Positions 38,040 through 48,877 of a DNA stretch of 64,000 nucleotides are shown piece by piece. Below the pieces are notes generated by a model. The model worked only from the letters and a program-made list of their open reading frames with translations. It had not been told where the DNA came from and did not search any database. The number at the start of each line of letters is the position of its first letter. Positions within the stretch are counted from its first letter, which is position 1. The stretch comes from Amanita rubescens (lineage: Eukaryota > Basidiomycota > Agaricomycetes > Agaricales > Amanitaceae), in assembly GCA_015039365.1 (NCBI GenBank), contig WION01000002.1:1116001-1180000 (forward strand), given 5' to 3'. The position numbers were made by a program, and so were the translations under genes.

Positions 38040-39844
38040 TTATGATGATTCCTCCAAGGCTGCCTCATGTTCCAGCACAGTATCAAGCTTGTCCACCATT
38101 TCGTTAGTAGAAGTATTATCTACCCACAGATTTGTTTGAGGCGTTTCTACCCACAAGTTTGTTTGAGGCGTCTCTACCCATAAATCTGTTTGAGGCGTTG
38201 GTACAGGTTCCGCTGGCGTTTCTTTCGTAAGAACTACTTCAGTATCGTTGACCCGATCCGCTTCTTTCAAAAGACGCTTGACTTCGGCCTCGGCTTTTGC
38301 AATACTTTCCGCAGTGGTTCGTGCTTGGTTAGCCTCAAACCACATTTTTTTCGTCTTGAGGTCCTCGATGATGCGAGGCACATCGGCTGGCGAAGTTGGG
38401 GGAGGGATCGAAAGAGTGCCAAGGGCAGAGAGTATAGGAAGAGACATGTGAAGCGTCGCAGCACCATTTCCTTCACTGGAAGTTTTCTGCGCGTTCTTTT
38501 TCCCTCTACCTCTTCCTTTTCCACCCACAAAGTATGATTCTTCCTCTTCCCCTTTCTTTCGTACAACCACACCCTCCGGCGCACCTTCAACTTTCCTCAG
38601 CTCAAGTTCGCGGACGCCGACGAGCTGAGTTTTCGGAGATGCTATTGACTTGCTCGTGTCAAGGTTGGAAGGCTTCCCGGAAAAGTGATCGATAAGAGTC
38701 TGACAGTCCTCAATCTGGGTCTGATAAGCGGGAGTTTTGGCTTCTTCGAGTAAGTGCTCTGCTATGTCTTTCTTTCTCTGCTGATCCTCCGCTGCCTTTT
38801 GCGCGCGGCGCCGTTCATCACGTCGGACTCTATCTTCGTTGACCTTTGTCCAGTAGCGGTCGTTCGCATCCCTAAATCGTTGCGCGGACCCCCGCTTCTC
38901 ATCGAGGAGGGCCTTAATTTGTGTTTGGATACCATCACGTTCCTCAAATAGCTTAGATTTACTAGCATGTGCCTCGTCACGCTCAGCCTTGAGCGTGGCA
39001 AGCTCTGCCGTGATAGCTTCGAAGCGGTCAGACATCGCCTTTAATTCTGGGTCGTCAAGCTGCTTCTTCAATTCCTCGACAGTGTGACGGTCTTCCTCTA
39101 TCTTTTTCTGATCCTCTTGGAAACCATCGACCACGCGGCGAATCCGCCTACTATTAGATATTTCCGCAAGGGCCCGCTTTTCATCTACAAGTTTCATCTG
39201 ACCCGATTCAACCTGCTTCTCTAGTTCTCTGAACATGTACGTTAATTTTACATGGAAGTGAGTAATGAGGATACTTACTTAATACGCGCATCAACTTCCT
39301 CCGCAGTTTTAAATGAAGTTTTTGATCGTGCAGACTGGAGATCTTTGACCTAGAAGCCCAGGGTCAGTTTACGTGAGTATAAAAATAGAATACGTCACTA
39401 CCTTCTTTTGTATATTTTCTTGCAACGCTTTGATTCGCTCTATGGTTTGGGACCGAGATGTCTTGGATGAGGATTGGTGTGTCTTTATACCATCCAATTC
39501 GGCCCGCAATGCGGATTCCTTGTCGTTCCCAGGGCCGGACTGAGTAGCAAGTGCTATCTTGTCGCGGACCGCAGTCTAGACGAGTGCTTACAATTAATGG
39601 AAGTGACAAGGGGAAACATGGCATTCATACCAGCTTGACTTGCAGGGCGTCAATCTCTGTCTTGAGTTTTCCCTGCTCCTCGTCGTACAACCGCCTGTCT
39701 GGCCTAACACCTGGCGTATATGTGACGGGTGTTCTCTCAGATTCGCCTGCCTCGGCAGAGAAGGATGAAACAAGTTGCTCTTTCTTTGGCTTTGGCTTCT
39801 GAGAACCATTACGAGCAGGAAGTAGGGGCAGACTTGGGAGCCAT
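38040..39844 (-). CDS. BFR1: BFR1-like nuclear segregation / mRNP protein, one apparent frameshift near the start
   Basis: Coiled-coil protein associated with polysomes and ER mRNPs and with ploidy maintenance in yeast. The first codons read MAPKSAPT (39844), and then a +1 shift within 39811-39828 is needed to reach PARNGSQKPKPKKEQL; without it a TAA follows at once. Conserved blocks: TPGVRPDRRLYDEEQGKLK, KTAEEVDARIKELEKQV, ISNSRRIRRVVDGFQED, and later KPSNLDTSKSIASPKTQLV and the basic GGKGRGRGKKN. The tail carries three tandem copies of a nine-residue unit (TPQTNLWVE). It ends EHEAALEESS at 38040. Introns keep phase. About 95 bp separates it from the NHP2 stop upstream. Confidence 0.85.
38119..38199 (-). 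repeat. Three tandem 27-bp units in the BFR1 coding tail
   Basis: Units 38119-38145, 38146-38172 and 38173-38199 share the core TTTGAGGCGT on the plus strand and encode TPQTNLWVE-like nonapeptides. They differ at only a few positions, so the expansion is fairly recent. Confidence 0.85.
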
Positions 39845-39939
39845 GAGTCAGAGTAACGAAAACACCAGTGATGATGGCGTGGTTTTAAAGAAATTCGAGC
39901 TTTTAAAAGACCGTGCGAAGTCCGAATTGATGGAAGTGT

Positions 39940-40661
39940 CTAAAATACAATTCTGGTATCCAGCTCTTGCACTTCGTCAAAACACTCTTTGTACATCTCC
40001 TGATAGTCCTCCTTAGGTTCCTCGCTCTTTCCCTTCTTTTTCATCCCAGGACACACCAAAACGCAACTAGTTGGTCGCTTTGTGGAGCTTGCAAGACCAA
40101 GCTCCTCTTTCGACGGAACGAATACGTATGGTATATGAGCTTCCTCGCTCAGTACCGGTAGATGCGAGATTATGTCAATAGGATTGATATCTGCTGCCAG
40201 TATTAGTAGCCTTCAGAATGGACTCAGTTGACATCGACCAAAGCTTGACTGCATGAAAACATACCCCTTGTCACCTTTTCTAATCCCTTTCACAACCTCC
40301 TTCACACCCCTTTTCACTTGTCGTGCTTTTGACGCTGACAATATCTGTTTATTGGGGGAGCACGGGCATGAATACGCGTCTCACGTACCTTTCTTTATCG
40401 TCTTGTGTAGCTTCCTTAGCAGTTTCTTTTGTGCCAGTGGATTCGCAATTGGAGACAGGTCCTCAACAGGTGTCCGAATCTCATCCTTGGATTTGTCTTT
40501 TTTCGATTTTTTGGGAGCCTTGAGTTCAGAGTCTTCTGAATTTCATGAACGTAGCGGAACAGCAGGCTACACACCGACTCGACCTCTGGCTCTGCCATCT
40601 CAACATCTTCAGCCTCGTTTTTTTCTGCCGTTTTCTTATCTTTTTTATCCGATTTTGCCAT
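39940..40661 (-). CDS. NHP2: H/ACA snoRNP protein NHP2 (L7Ae family)
   Basis: Core protein of box H/ACA snoRNPs, which guide pseudouridylation of rRNA. Starts MAKSDKKDKKTAEKNEAED. A 56-nt intron ends at CTCAAG and leads to APKKSKKDKSKDEIRTP. The L7Ae/NHP2 domain has LAQKKLLRKLHKTIKK, RQVKRGVKEVVKGIRKGDKG, LLILAADINPIDIISHLPVL, IPYVFVPSKEELGLASSTKR and PTSCVLV. Tail: YQEMYKECFDEVQELD, stop 39940. All three introns fit phase. It is 76 bp from the end of the JMJD7-like gene on the same strand. Confidence 0.9.
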
Positions 40662-40736
40662 TACTTTTCTTAGTGAACAGCGCGAGTCACTCGACTTGGT
40701 ATGTGAATCTAGCGAGAAGTGATCGAATCTCTCACG

Positions 40737-42055
40737 TCACCGCGTGACCGTGACAGAATCTGCAGAGGCATCCTCATCTTTATCTTTGGCTGGCGAGCCA
40801 AATGTCCTCAAAAAACTCAGCATAACCCACGACATCCCTCTCATCTCCACGTCGTACCACCAATTTACTGCTATTGTAGTCTCCGCCGCTTGCCGGACAT
40901 GATGCCACCAACCAGCAGGAAGATATAACGTTTCTCCCGGCAAGAGGCTCACATGAATTGGATGTGCCCCGGTTGAAAGCGCACCAGGTAAATGGGGGTC
41001 GGATATTGATGACCAGCGAACGGGCGGAGCACCCTCTGATGTTGTCAGCCGCAGTCGACTGTCTGCTGATCGTGTATATCTTGCATGGGGGTACCATTTT
41101 TCTGAACCTGATAATCAGGTGCTGTTCTCATACGTCTGAAATAGAGCCTCATACCGTCGAGATATTGTCCCTCCGTAGGCGGTAATAAAGTGAAATGTTT
41201 AGCACCGCGTATTACCGTGTATATATTCTCGTATGGGTCTGTCATCTTCGTGAATCTTCATGAAATGCAGTAATATTGGCGGCAATTACCGCTGTGTATA
41301 GAAGTCGAACTTTTTCCGTCACCGATCCACAAGTTTACAGCGTCAGGATGTTTGTCTGTAAATTGCGAATAAGATACGAAGAGCATATGCTGGTGTTCTC
41401 CAACCTAAGGCTTCGCTGCTCCAAGCCATTTCGCTCGGTACATCTTCTCTTAGTGGTTCAAGTTCCGACGAGTCATCCTGGACTTCGAAGTATTTGGATG
41501 TGTACAGATTTCCGTTCTGCGATTGCAGATAACATACTTCAGTGTCTGCACGCGCTTGACCTGTTCCAAGACGCGATAATAACTCGGACATCGTCATTTG
41601 GCAAACATATGGCTCTGCGAAATAAAATCTACCATCCGAGCCTTCTGTAATGGCGTCGGCAAGGCTGAAATAGGTTAAACGAAGGCTATTCAAGGTCAAT
41701 CACAACTTTACCCATTCGGCGTGATTGCTACTGATATCTTCCGACCGTCCATCTTGTTGATTAAATAACCATCAGTCCATTTGTTTAAAGCTGGCATATT
41801 AACTCCTGTAATACGGTCAATAATAAGTGCTTCTTTGATAATAAACAAGACAACCTTTAATGACGGCTGGCCGAGAGACATGAATCATCCTGGAGAACTC
41901 CAAAGCCGTTGGTGGCTTTTCTAGGATCTCCACATAGAAGCCATTCAAATCTACGTGATTGGTTAAATGTATCGTATCAGTGGGGTAGGTTGATGCTTAC
42001 CGTGGTATTCGTTGGCGAGCCATTGAAGAGCGTCGGTGCGGCAGTGTGACGGCAT
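40737..42055 (-). CDS. JmjC/cupin-8 oxygenase, JMJD7-like
   Basis: Fe(II)/2-oxoglutarate oxygenase resembling JMJD7, a lysyl hydroxylase acting on translation-associated GTPases. Start MPSHCRTDALQWLANEYHD (42055). Blocks: FYVEILEKPPTALEFSRMIH, VSRPAVIKG, KWTDGYLINKMDGRKISVAI, CYLQSQNGNLYTSKYFEV, AVNLWIGDGKSSTSIHSDPY (iron-binding H-x-D), ENIYTVIRGAKHFTLLPPTE, KWYPHARYTR, and SLLPGETLYLPAGWWHHV with the distal histidine. It ends DASADSVTVTR at 40737. At least six introns all keep phase, two using a downstream AG in preference to a nearer one. Divergent from ELG1, with 120 bp between starts. Confidence 0.85.
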
Positions 42056-42175
42056 GAAAAGCCGGAGTCCAGCGCGTGGGACAGTGATCGCGGTTTACAA
42101 AAACGCGCTCTACGCGTACGTCCAAGTTTCCTTTGCATTCCGTCTCCCGACACGCGTCACCCCTCAATACCCTGA

Positions 42176-44710
42176 ATGCTTGACAAGAGGAAAGGCGCAA
42201 AAACAGTTAGTTCCTTGCCTTTCTTAATCAATATACCACAAACTAATCTTTCATCCTGCAGGCCTCCACGCGCCAGAGAACATTACTGGAGTTGTTTCCA
42301 CCCCGAAAGGTCGAGGTGCCACATGTCGATCCACCAGAGGAACCAACGCCGGATGCATCTTCTCCGATAGATGTGACGTGTATCGAGCCCGCTGCTTTTC
42401 AGAGTGATCACTCGCAAGGTACGACCTTTGTATGGGCGTCATATAGGACACGCTAACTTAATATCAACCAGCGGATGAACCGCCGAATTCTCCCGTGATA
42501 ATATCTGTACCTGCTTCTACTCCTGGTAGCGAGTACATCGTTACGGAGGATGAAGAACCCATCGAGATTTCTGAAGTAAATAATGATCGTGAAGCTAGCC
42601 CCCTCATTCAGGGAAGTTCGCAAGATGATCCGATCGTGATAGATTCTCCGCCTCCGAGGGTGAAAATACCGCTCGATCCTCCTAAAAAACTGTGGACCAT
42701 ATTCGCCCCACGCCCTAACGCGGGTCAACAAGCCGGTGCACCGCGCATCAGAACCTACTCATGCTGCACCTTTCCCTTCTTCAGAGATGCAACATGTCCG
42801 AGGATCACAGGCAACATATTCCTCCATTTCAAAATTTCCCTGTCGTTCACCAAGGGTTAAGTCGAGGATAGTACATGACGCACAACCAGGAATCCGGCAG
42901 TTTCTTCAGGAAGGGGATAATGATATACCAGCGTTTCTGGATTGTGATATTCGGCCATTGCACGTCCGAGGCGGACAAGGCTACATACCTTGATACGATA
43001 CCCGAAGAACATAAGCGTTCTCATCCTGCTATCAAGAAATTAATATCTGGAAATGCGAGAGGGTAACGTCTCGCCACATCAACTCTGGACAGAAAAGTGG
43101 CGTCCAAAACTTGCCGCGGAAGTGCTCGGCAATGAAAAGAGCGCGTCGTACCTGCGTGATTGGCTTCGGGCTTTGACGCTTGAGATCGGTGAACTTGCAT
43201 CTCCGGACGGTGGCGAAAAAGGCAAGGGCAAGGGCAAGGGCACAAAAATCACAAAGGGAGTCAAACGGCCGCGTGTAGTTCGGGCTGTGGACAAACGAGA
43301 GAGGAAAAGGCGAAGAATTGATTCTGATGATGAGGACGACAGCTGGATCGCCTACGACGACGAATCCGAAGAAGAGATACCTACAGAAAATGAGGAAGAA
43401 CAGGATGTCAAGGTTTCGTCCAATGGAGCTAATACGTTTGGACAACTAACGAATACCATTATTTTGGCTGGGCCACCTGGATCGGGCAAGACTGCGTGTG
43501 TGTATGCGTGTGCCGAAGAACTGGCTTGGGACGTATTTGAAGTTTACCCTGGAATTGGAAAAAGGAATGGAGCAAGTATCGATAATCTGATAGGAGACGT
43601 GGGCAAAAACCATCTTGTCAGGAAAGTTACGACGAGGCCGGGGAACGTGGATGAGGATTTAAATGGATACTTTGGATTCTTGGAGTCTGCCAAATTGGAA
43701 AATTCGAGCACAACACCGCGACAGTCATTTGTGCTTTTGGAAGAAGTTGACATTTTGTTCAAAGACGATAGCAACTTTTGGCCAGCGGTTGTCAATTTTT
43801 TGCGGGATTGTAGACGACCAGTGATTTGTACCTGCAATGGCAAGTCCGAGAGAGGTTTTGTTCACACACATGTCCACTTTTCTTACGGCAGCCTTCAGAT
43901 ATCTCACTCGTTCCATTGTCGGACCTTCCAGTGCAGAACGTTTTAGCGTTTGAACCCTGTCCGCCCAAGATAGCGGCATCTTATTTGCAAGCCGTGTGCT
44001 GCAGTGAAGGATGGTTCATTGACCGCGAAACAGTAACGCAGCTGTATGAAGCACCCTATGAAACGATATCAGACACTTCACAAGCAGCACCAGACCTTCG
44101 ACGGGCGATGCATAGATTACAGTTATGGTGTTGTGCTTCACATGAAGCCAAACGTGGTGGAATATCACATGAAGATCCCGTCTGGAGATCATTGCCAAAA
44201 CAGGTCGAGATGCTGTCATCTCTCGATGGTGAGAAACTGGCGTATGGGCTATCGAGCGAGGTGAAGTTGCAATGCTATTACATGGACGTGTATGCTAAAC
44301 GAACACAGACTACAGAACGGTCTATGGACGACGAAGTAGGCTATACGATTTTATATGATGAAGGGTTAGAGTTTGGCGACGGCCATGTGCCGATCATATC
44401 TCATGCCATGCGACGTGCACGTGGGAGAGATGATGGAAAAATGGAATGGCTGTTGGTATCACAGCGGGAGTACGAGAAACGGATAAGGGAGGGGTTGGGA
44501 GGGATGGTGCCGATGGGCGCGGTGGGTCGAGAGAGGATGCACACGGAGTATGCGGCGTATGTGCGGCAGATGGTTGAAGGGGAGGATGAGCAAGAGGCGC
44601 GTATGGCGGGGGAGGGGAGCGGGAGCGGGCGAAGTACGCGGAACAGTCGGCGGTATGAGCGGGTAGTTTGGGTGGGGGAAGCGGAGCGGCGGCAGCTGGG
44701 GTGGAGGTGA
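42176..44710 (+). CDS. ELG1: ELG1/ATAD5-like RFC-type clamp unloader, three apparent +1 frameshifts
   Basis: Large subunit of the alternative replication factor C complex that unloads PCNA. Start MLDKRKGAKTASTRQRTLLE at 42176; QRTLLELF resembles a PCNA-interacting peptide. Then PPKKLWTIFAPRPNAG, APFPSSEMQHVRGSQATY, ATYLDTIPEEHKRSHPAIKK, LWTEKWRPKLAAEVLGNEKS, Walker A LAGPPGSGKT, the Walker B variant LLEEVDILF, and ALVNVLAFEP-type sensor text (VQNVLAFEPCPPKIAASYL). Ends ERRQLGWR at 44710. Three +1 shifts are needed, within 42732-42745, 42964-42975 and 43047-43063; together they restore the original frame, and no introns fit. Intron 43840-43898 has the consensus GC donor GCAAGT. The rest is intact. 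Confidence 0.85.
43840..43898 (+). other. GC-AG intron in ELG1
   Basis: Donor GCAAGT, acceptor TTCAG, 59 nt. It joins VICTCN to DISLVPLSDLP in frame; no GT donor does. This is the clearest of the four GC-AG introns because the rest of the donor is perfect consensus. Confidence 0.85.
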
Positions 44711-44806
44711 TATGGGAGTGTTTGTGTAATTTAACCGGAAGGGGACAAATATAACCAGATTTGGGTTGACCATATATGGACAGGCCACGCTCTTCGTCGC
44801 TCTGCC

Positions 44807-46385
44807 ATGTCGGCGTCCCACCACGACCCGCCCAGGCCGGCTCCGCCCTCCCCCGTCGCACCGCTCGCGCCCCTCGACTTTCTTCAGAGCCACCGCAGAG
44901 GCTCAATAACTGATCCTTCACTTCACGCCGCACCATCCCCCGACAACATCCCCGCCGACCACTCACCGTTACCTTCAGATTCTTCTGCCCAGCTGCGCAG
45001 GCTTCTTCGTTCCCCCTCAGTCGACACTCAACCTTCAGACTCTTCAGAAAAGCAGCAGCGCCAAAAGGGTATGTTTGTTTAGTCACTCCTACTTTTCATC
45101 CAACATATCTTTCTTTCTCAGGCCCAGACGATGCTGATAGGGGCGAACAGCATGCCTCCGATCGTCGTCACAACCATCAGTTCAACTACAACATGCGCAG
45201 ACATTCTATTGCCACTGGCCAAGAAGTGCATACGGGCAGCAAGCGCAAGATGTCTTCAGATCGCAATGGCTTTGCCCCAGTTGGCGAAGATATTGATCCC
45301 CAGCTCGTCGGTCCCGGTGTGCCAAGTGGCATGGAAGTCGACCCAGACGCTCCTGCACCTAAGCGACGCGGTTCTGCAATTGACTCCAGGAGCTTGGCAC
45401 AGCTCAGCATCAACGAACGTAACCAGACATGGTGGCCCAATGGAAGGCGCGAACTTCCTGGCACTTCAACGCTAGGAAATTATACCCCCGCCGATAACCG
45501 ACTTCCAGGCGGAATGGCCACTTTTTCCTGGACAGCAAATGCCCCGCCAATCGATTCACCTGATGCCCCACAGATGGTTGACCCAGGTACGGGTTTGTCC
45601 CGCCCCTTTGATCCCAACATGCCCATGCCCATGATGCCACCTGGCGGCTTTTCGCCAGACCGAAGAATGTCGGGACCCGCGTCTTTTCCTTCCGCGCAGA
45701 CGCGTGTGCTGCGATCCAGATCCCGACCACCATCACGACAAAAGCAAAATGGCACGAACGCGACTTCCACAGGGGGCTCAGTCAGCCAGGAAGAAACTAC
45801 GTCTCCACCACCGGGAAACAAATCCGCAAAAGATTCATCAACACCATATTCACGCTCGCCAGAGCTACGTGTATCACACAAGTTGGCAGAGAGGAAAAGG
45901 CGGAAGGAGATGAAGGATTTGTTTGACGAACTACGAGATCAGTTGCCAGCTGATCGGGGAATGAAAGCAAGTAAATGGGAAATCCTGAGCAAAGGTATGC
46001 TTTCTCCCTCTAGACCTAATTCTTTGGTGCTCATGTTTTTCAAGCCATTGATTTTGTGACACAATTGAAACAAAATCACCAAGAGATGTTACGGGAGATT
46101 GAGTTGTTGCGACACGAGCTAGACGCGGTACGCCAGGGAATGCCTCCCCCATTCCCCGGTGGCCCTCCTCCACACGCCGTGGTCTATGGCCAGGCTCCTC
46201 CCCCTGTTCCAGGGCAATTTCCACCAGCTCCTCCTGGTGTCCTACAGCATCCGCCGCCGCCACAACCACATCCACCAACGTCACGTCCCTCGTCGTCTCA
46301 GAATGCATTCCCACCGGGAGCAGGATCGTCCGGTCCACCAGCGCAGAATGGAGCAGCGGAGAGAATGGAAACATCCTCGACATAA
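44807..46385 (+). CDS. bHLH transcription factor
   Basis: Three exons, [20 protein letters not shown] to [12 protein letters not shown]. The long N-terminus is rich in Pro, Ser and charged residues ([15 protein letters not shown]). Near the C-terminus is a basic helix-loop-helix domain: [20 protein letters not shown], loop with [14 protein letters not shown], then [15 protein letters not shown], interrupted by an intron (about 45994-46046). A leucine-rich extension ([16 protein letters not shown]) may extend the dimer as a zipper. The tail is proline-rich. The basic region with the H/E/R positions (H, E, RR) suggests E-box binding. I cannot assign an orthologue. About 95 bp follow the ELG1 stop. 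Confidence 0.82.
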
Positions 46386-46521
46386 TATACACCTTTTTTT
46401 ATTATGTTTCTGTATTAATACTTGGGGACTTTTGAAGAGCTGGGCGTCTTGTTTGTATGCTGACAAATAGAAATGACCAGTGTGACCGGTTGTCACAATC
46501 CCTTCATCACAACCGCCCTCA

Positions 46522-48655
46522 ATGGCGCCGAAGCAGCACGACATATCCTTACTCTTCCACCCAAAGAAAAACAATAAACCAGCCCCAAGACCCGCGACTC
46601 CCCGTAAACAGCCACAGCCACAGCCAGCGCCCAAGCCGTCGCCAAAAGATGAAGACGAGGATCTCAAACTTCCGGATGGACCTTACCAAGAGTTTAAGCT
46701 CATGTCCTCTACTCTCAACGGCTGGAAATATGACGTTATGAAATTCGACTCTCGGAAACCGATAGATATATCAAAGTGGACGCAACCCATCAAGCTGAAC
46801 AGGAAGGAGCTGAGACGAGAGAATGATGATCAGGACGACGCTCCAACGGCGGTCAGGCCTATGTTGGGGCCTGACGGGAAGCCTGTCATCGGTATGGATG
46901 GGAAGATTGTGATGATGGACGCGGAGGGACGGCTAATTCAGCCAGCCGATGGTTCGAATGGTAAAGACGCGAAAGAGAAGGCGCCTTTGTTGAATGGGAA
47001 GAAGCGGTTTCAAAAGAAAACAAGGCAGGTTTTCTTTGTACCTGAAGAAGTGAGACGGTTGAGAAAAGAGGAGCGGTATCCCTGGGTGATGGAGGATTCC
47101 TCGCCAAATCATGACGAGCTTTGGCTTGGTCAGTTGGATGATGTGTCAAGGTCGGAAACGCATGCGTTTTTCATGCCCGCAGCGAACGACGTGTTCAAAT
47201 TTGTTCCTGCGCATCGCTGGTATAAATTCCAGAAGAAACTCAAACATGATCTCCCTACGACTACAGCGGAAGTAGAGTCTCTAGTATGTCTTGGAGCAAT
47301 TGATGCTAATGTTTCAAAAATGCTCAAAAATGCCACAGTATAATATTGTGCAGAAGCGAGATCCTCATACGTTGTTAGCAAGTAGGGCTGGCAGGGCACC
47401 CGCCAACAGTGCGCCCGTGCTCAAGACGGAAGCGGAAGGTACCCCTTCGCTTGTCTACAGCTCTGGGTCTAGTCTAGGACCTGGCGGGCGGAAGCTTAAG
47501 ACCGTCGATAGCGGGATGAGTGGATTGTTTGATGACGATGAAGAAGACCCAGACTCACGTCGAAGACGCCAGAAAGAGTATGGTGGCGAAGGAGACCTGG
47601 ATGAACAAGTATACGAAGAAGACTTTGCAGATGACGAGGAAAGAGTGGAGGATGACCACGACGAGGAAGCGAAAGAGCTAGAGGTAAGTTCTTCTCGCGT
47701 ATTCAGACGAGACTAACTAGCTCACAACTACAATAGGAAAGATTAAAGCGGGAATACAAAACTGCCAATAAACAGCGTGATTCAGGGATTGTTGAGTCAG
47801 ATGAAGAAGAGGAAATACCCACGATGAGCAAACAGGCCAAGGCGATGCAGAGGTTAATCCGGAATCGAGAAGGAAACGAAGCTTACGATAGTGATGAAGA
47901 GAAGAACCCATACGCTAGTTCTGTAAGTGCTTGACTTTTTTTGCTTGCTCCGTGCTAACACGAGGCAGGAGGAGGAGGAGGAGGAAGAGGAGGTTGCCGC
48001 AGCTCCACCCGCTTCGCAACCACCGGCGACGCAGCCGCCTTCGCAGCCAGATTCCAGAGCAGGTTCACAAACACCAAAGCCTTCCCCTACTGCCCGTCCC
48101 TCAGGCGAATCAAGAGCGACGTCACCTATACCCTCACCTACTCTTGGCGGACACTCTTTGGTTGCGAAGCGCGCCGCTGGCGAAAAGGTTCCCAAACCGA
48201 ATATCAGCCGCGGTAACAGCCCTTCCGGTAGCCGGGCAACTAGCCCCTCCGCTCAAGCATCGAGCCCTGCTGCTGCCGGTCAAGCCGCTAATGGCCAAAA
48301 GCTGAAGCGAAAAGCAGAGGAATTACCTAACGGTTCGCCATCGCCCGGAGCAACTGGTACCGCTGCTGCACCTAAGCCAAAGAAGAGAAAAGCACAACCC
48401 GCTGTGCCAGCCACGATGACCACGGCGGAGATGAAGAGTCTGTTGATCGAATGGTTAAAGAACACGCCAGACGCGACGACGCGAGAATGCATTCATCACT
48501 TTTCGCCGTACTTGACCGACCAGGGGAAAAAGACCGAGCTGATCGGATTGGTTAAGGAGGTGGCGCAGCTGAAGAACGGCATGCTGGTCCTGCGACAGAA
48601 GAGCTCAGCGACACCTATACCCACCTCACCACCAGCGACGACGATAGTGTCATAG
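46522..48655 (+). CDS. TFG1: Transcription initiation factor TFIIF subunit alpha (RAP74/Tfg1)
   Basis: Large subunit of TFIIF, which escorts RNA polymerase II into the preinitiation complex. Start MAPKQHDISLLFHPKKNNKP. N-terminal dimerisation domain: PYQEFKLMSSTLNGWKYDVM, KFDSRKPIDISKW, SETHAFFMPAANDVFKFVPA, HRWYKFQKKL. An apparent frame change at 47284 is a normal 55-nt intron (GTATGT...CACAG) joining AEVESL to YNIVQKRDPH. The charged middle has long acidic runs and a Pro/Ser-rich linker. The C-terminal winged helix is TTAEMKSLLIEWLKNTPDAT ... YLTDQGKKTELIGLVKEVAQ. Ends TSPPATTIVS at 48655. Complete and in frame. Confidence 0.9.
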
Positions 48656-48877
48656 AGTGGTTACGTAAATAGCATTATTATAGTTATGTTCAATTGATTG
48701 ATATATTTTTATGACAGGACGCATGACGCATGATATTCTATTGCCTCATTTTGAACTTTTCCTAAAGCGGTTCTACGAATAGAATGGTTACACACTATGT
48801 AAAGCCCACCTGAGGAACTCCCCTTGCTTTCTCCGCTCTTCGACAGTCGCCAACGCGTCGTCCAACCCGTGCGCGTC

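Noticed and set aside
40500..40600. Apparent frame change in NHP2 after the acidic N-terminus
   Set aside because: A 56-nt intron ending CTCAAG restores APKKSKKDKSKDEI; no shift is needed.
40980..41250. Apparent stop and frame changes in the JMJD7-like gene
   Set aside because: Using downstream AG acceptors gives continuous protein through KWYPHARYTR; the gene is intact.
43195..43290. GGCAAG repeats in ELG1 as a microsatellite feature
   Set aside because: A short lysine/glycine tract inside coding sequence; too short and in frame, not a separate repeat element.
44394..45086. Long proline-rich minus-strand frame spanning the ELG1 end and bHLH start
   Set aside because: It crosses two real plus-strand genes and has only low-complexity content.
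47284..47338. Apparent +1 frameshift in TFIIF alpha
   Set aside because: A normal 55-nt intron with GTATGT donor and CACAG acceptor explains it exactly and joins AEVESL to YNIVQKRDPH.
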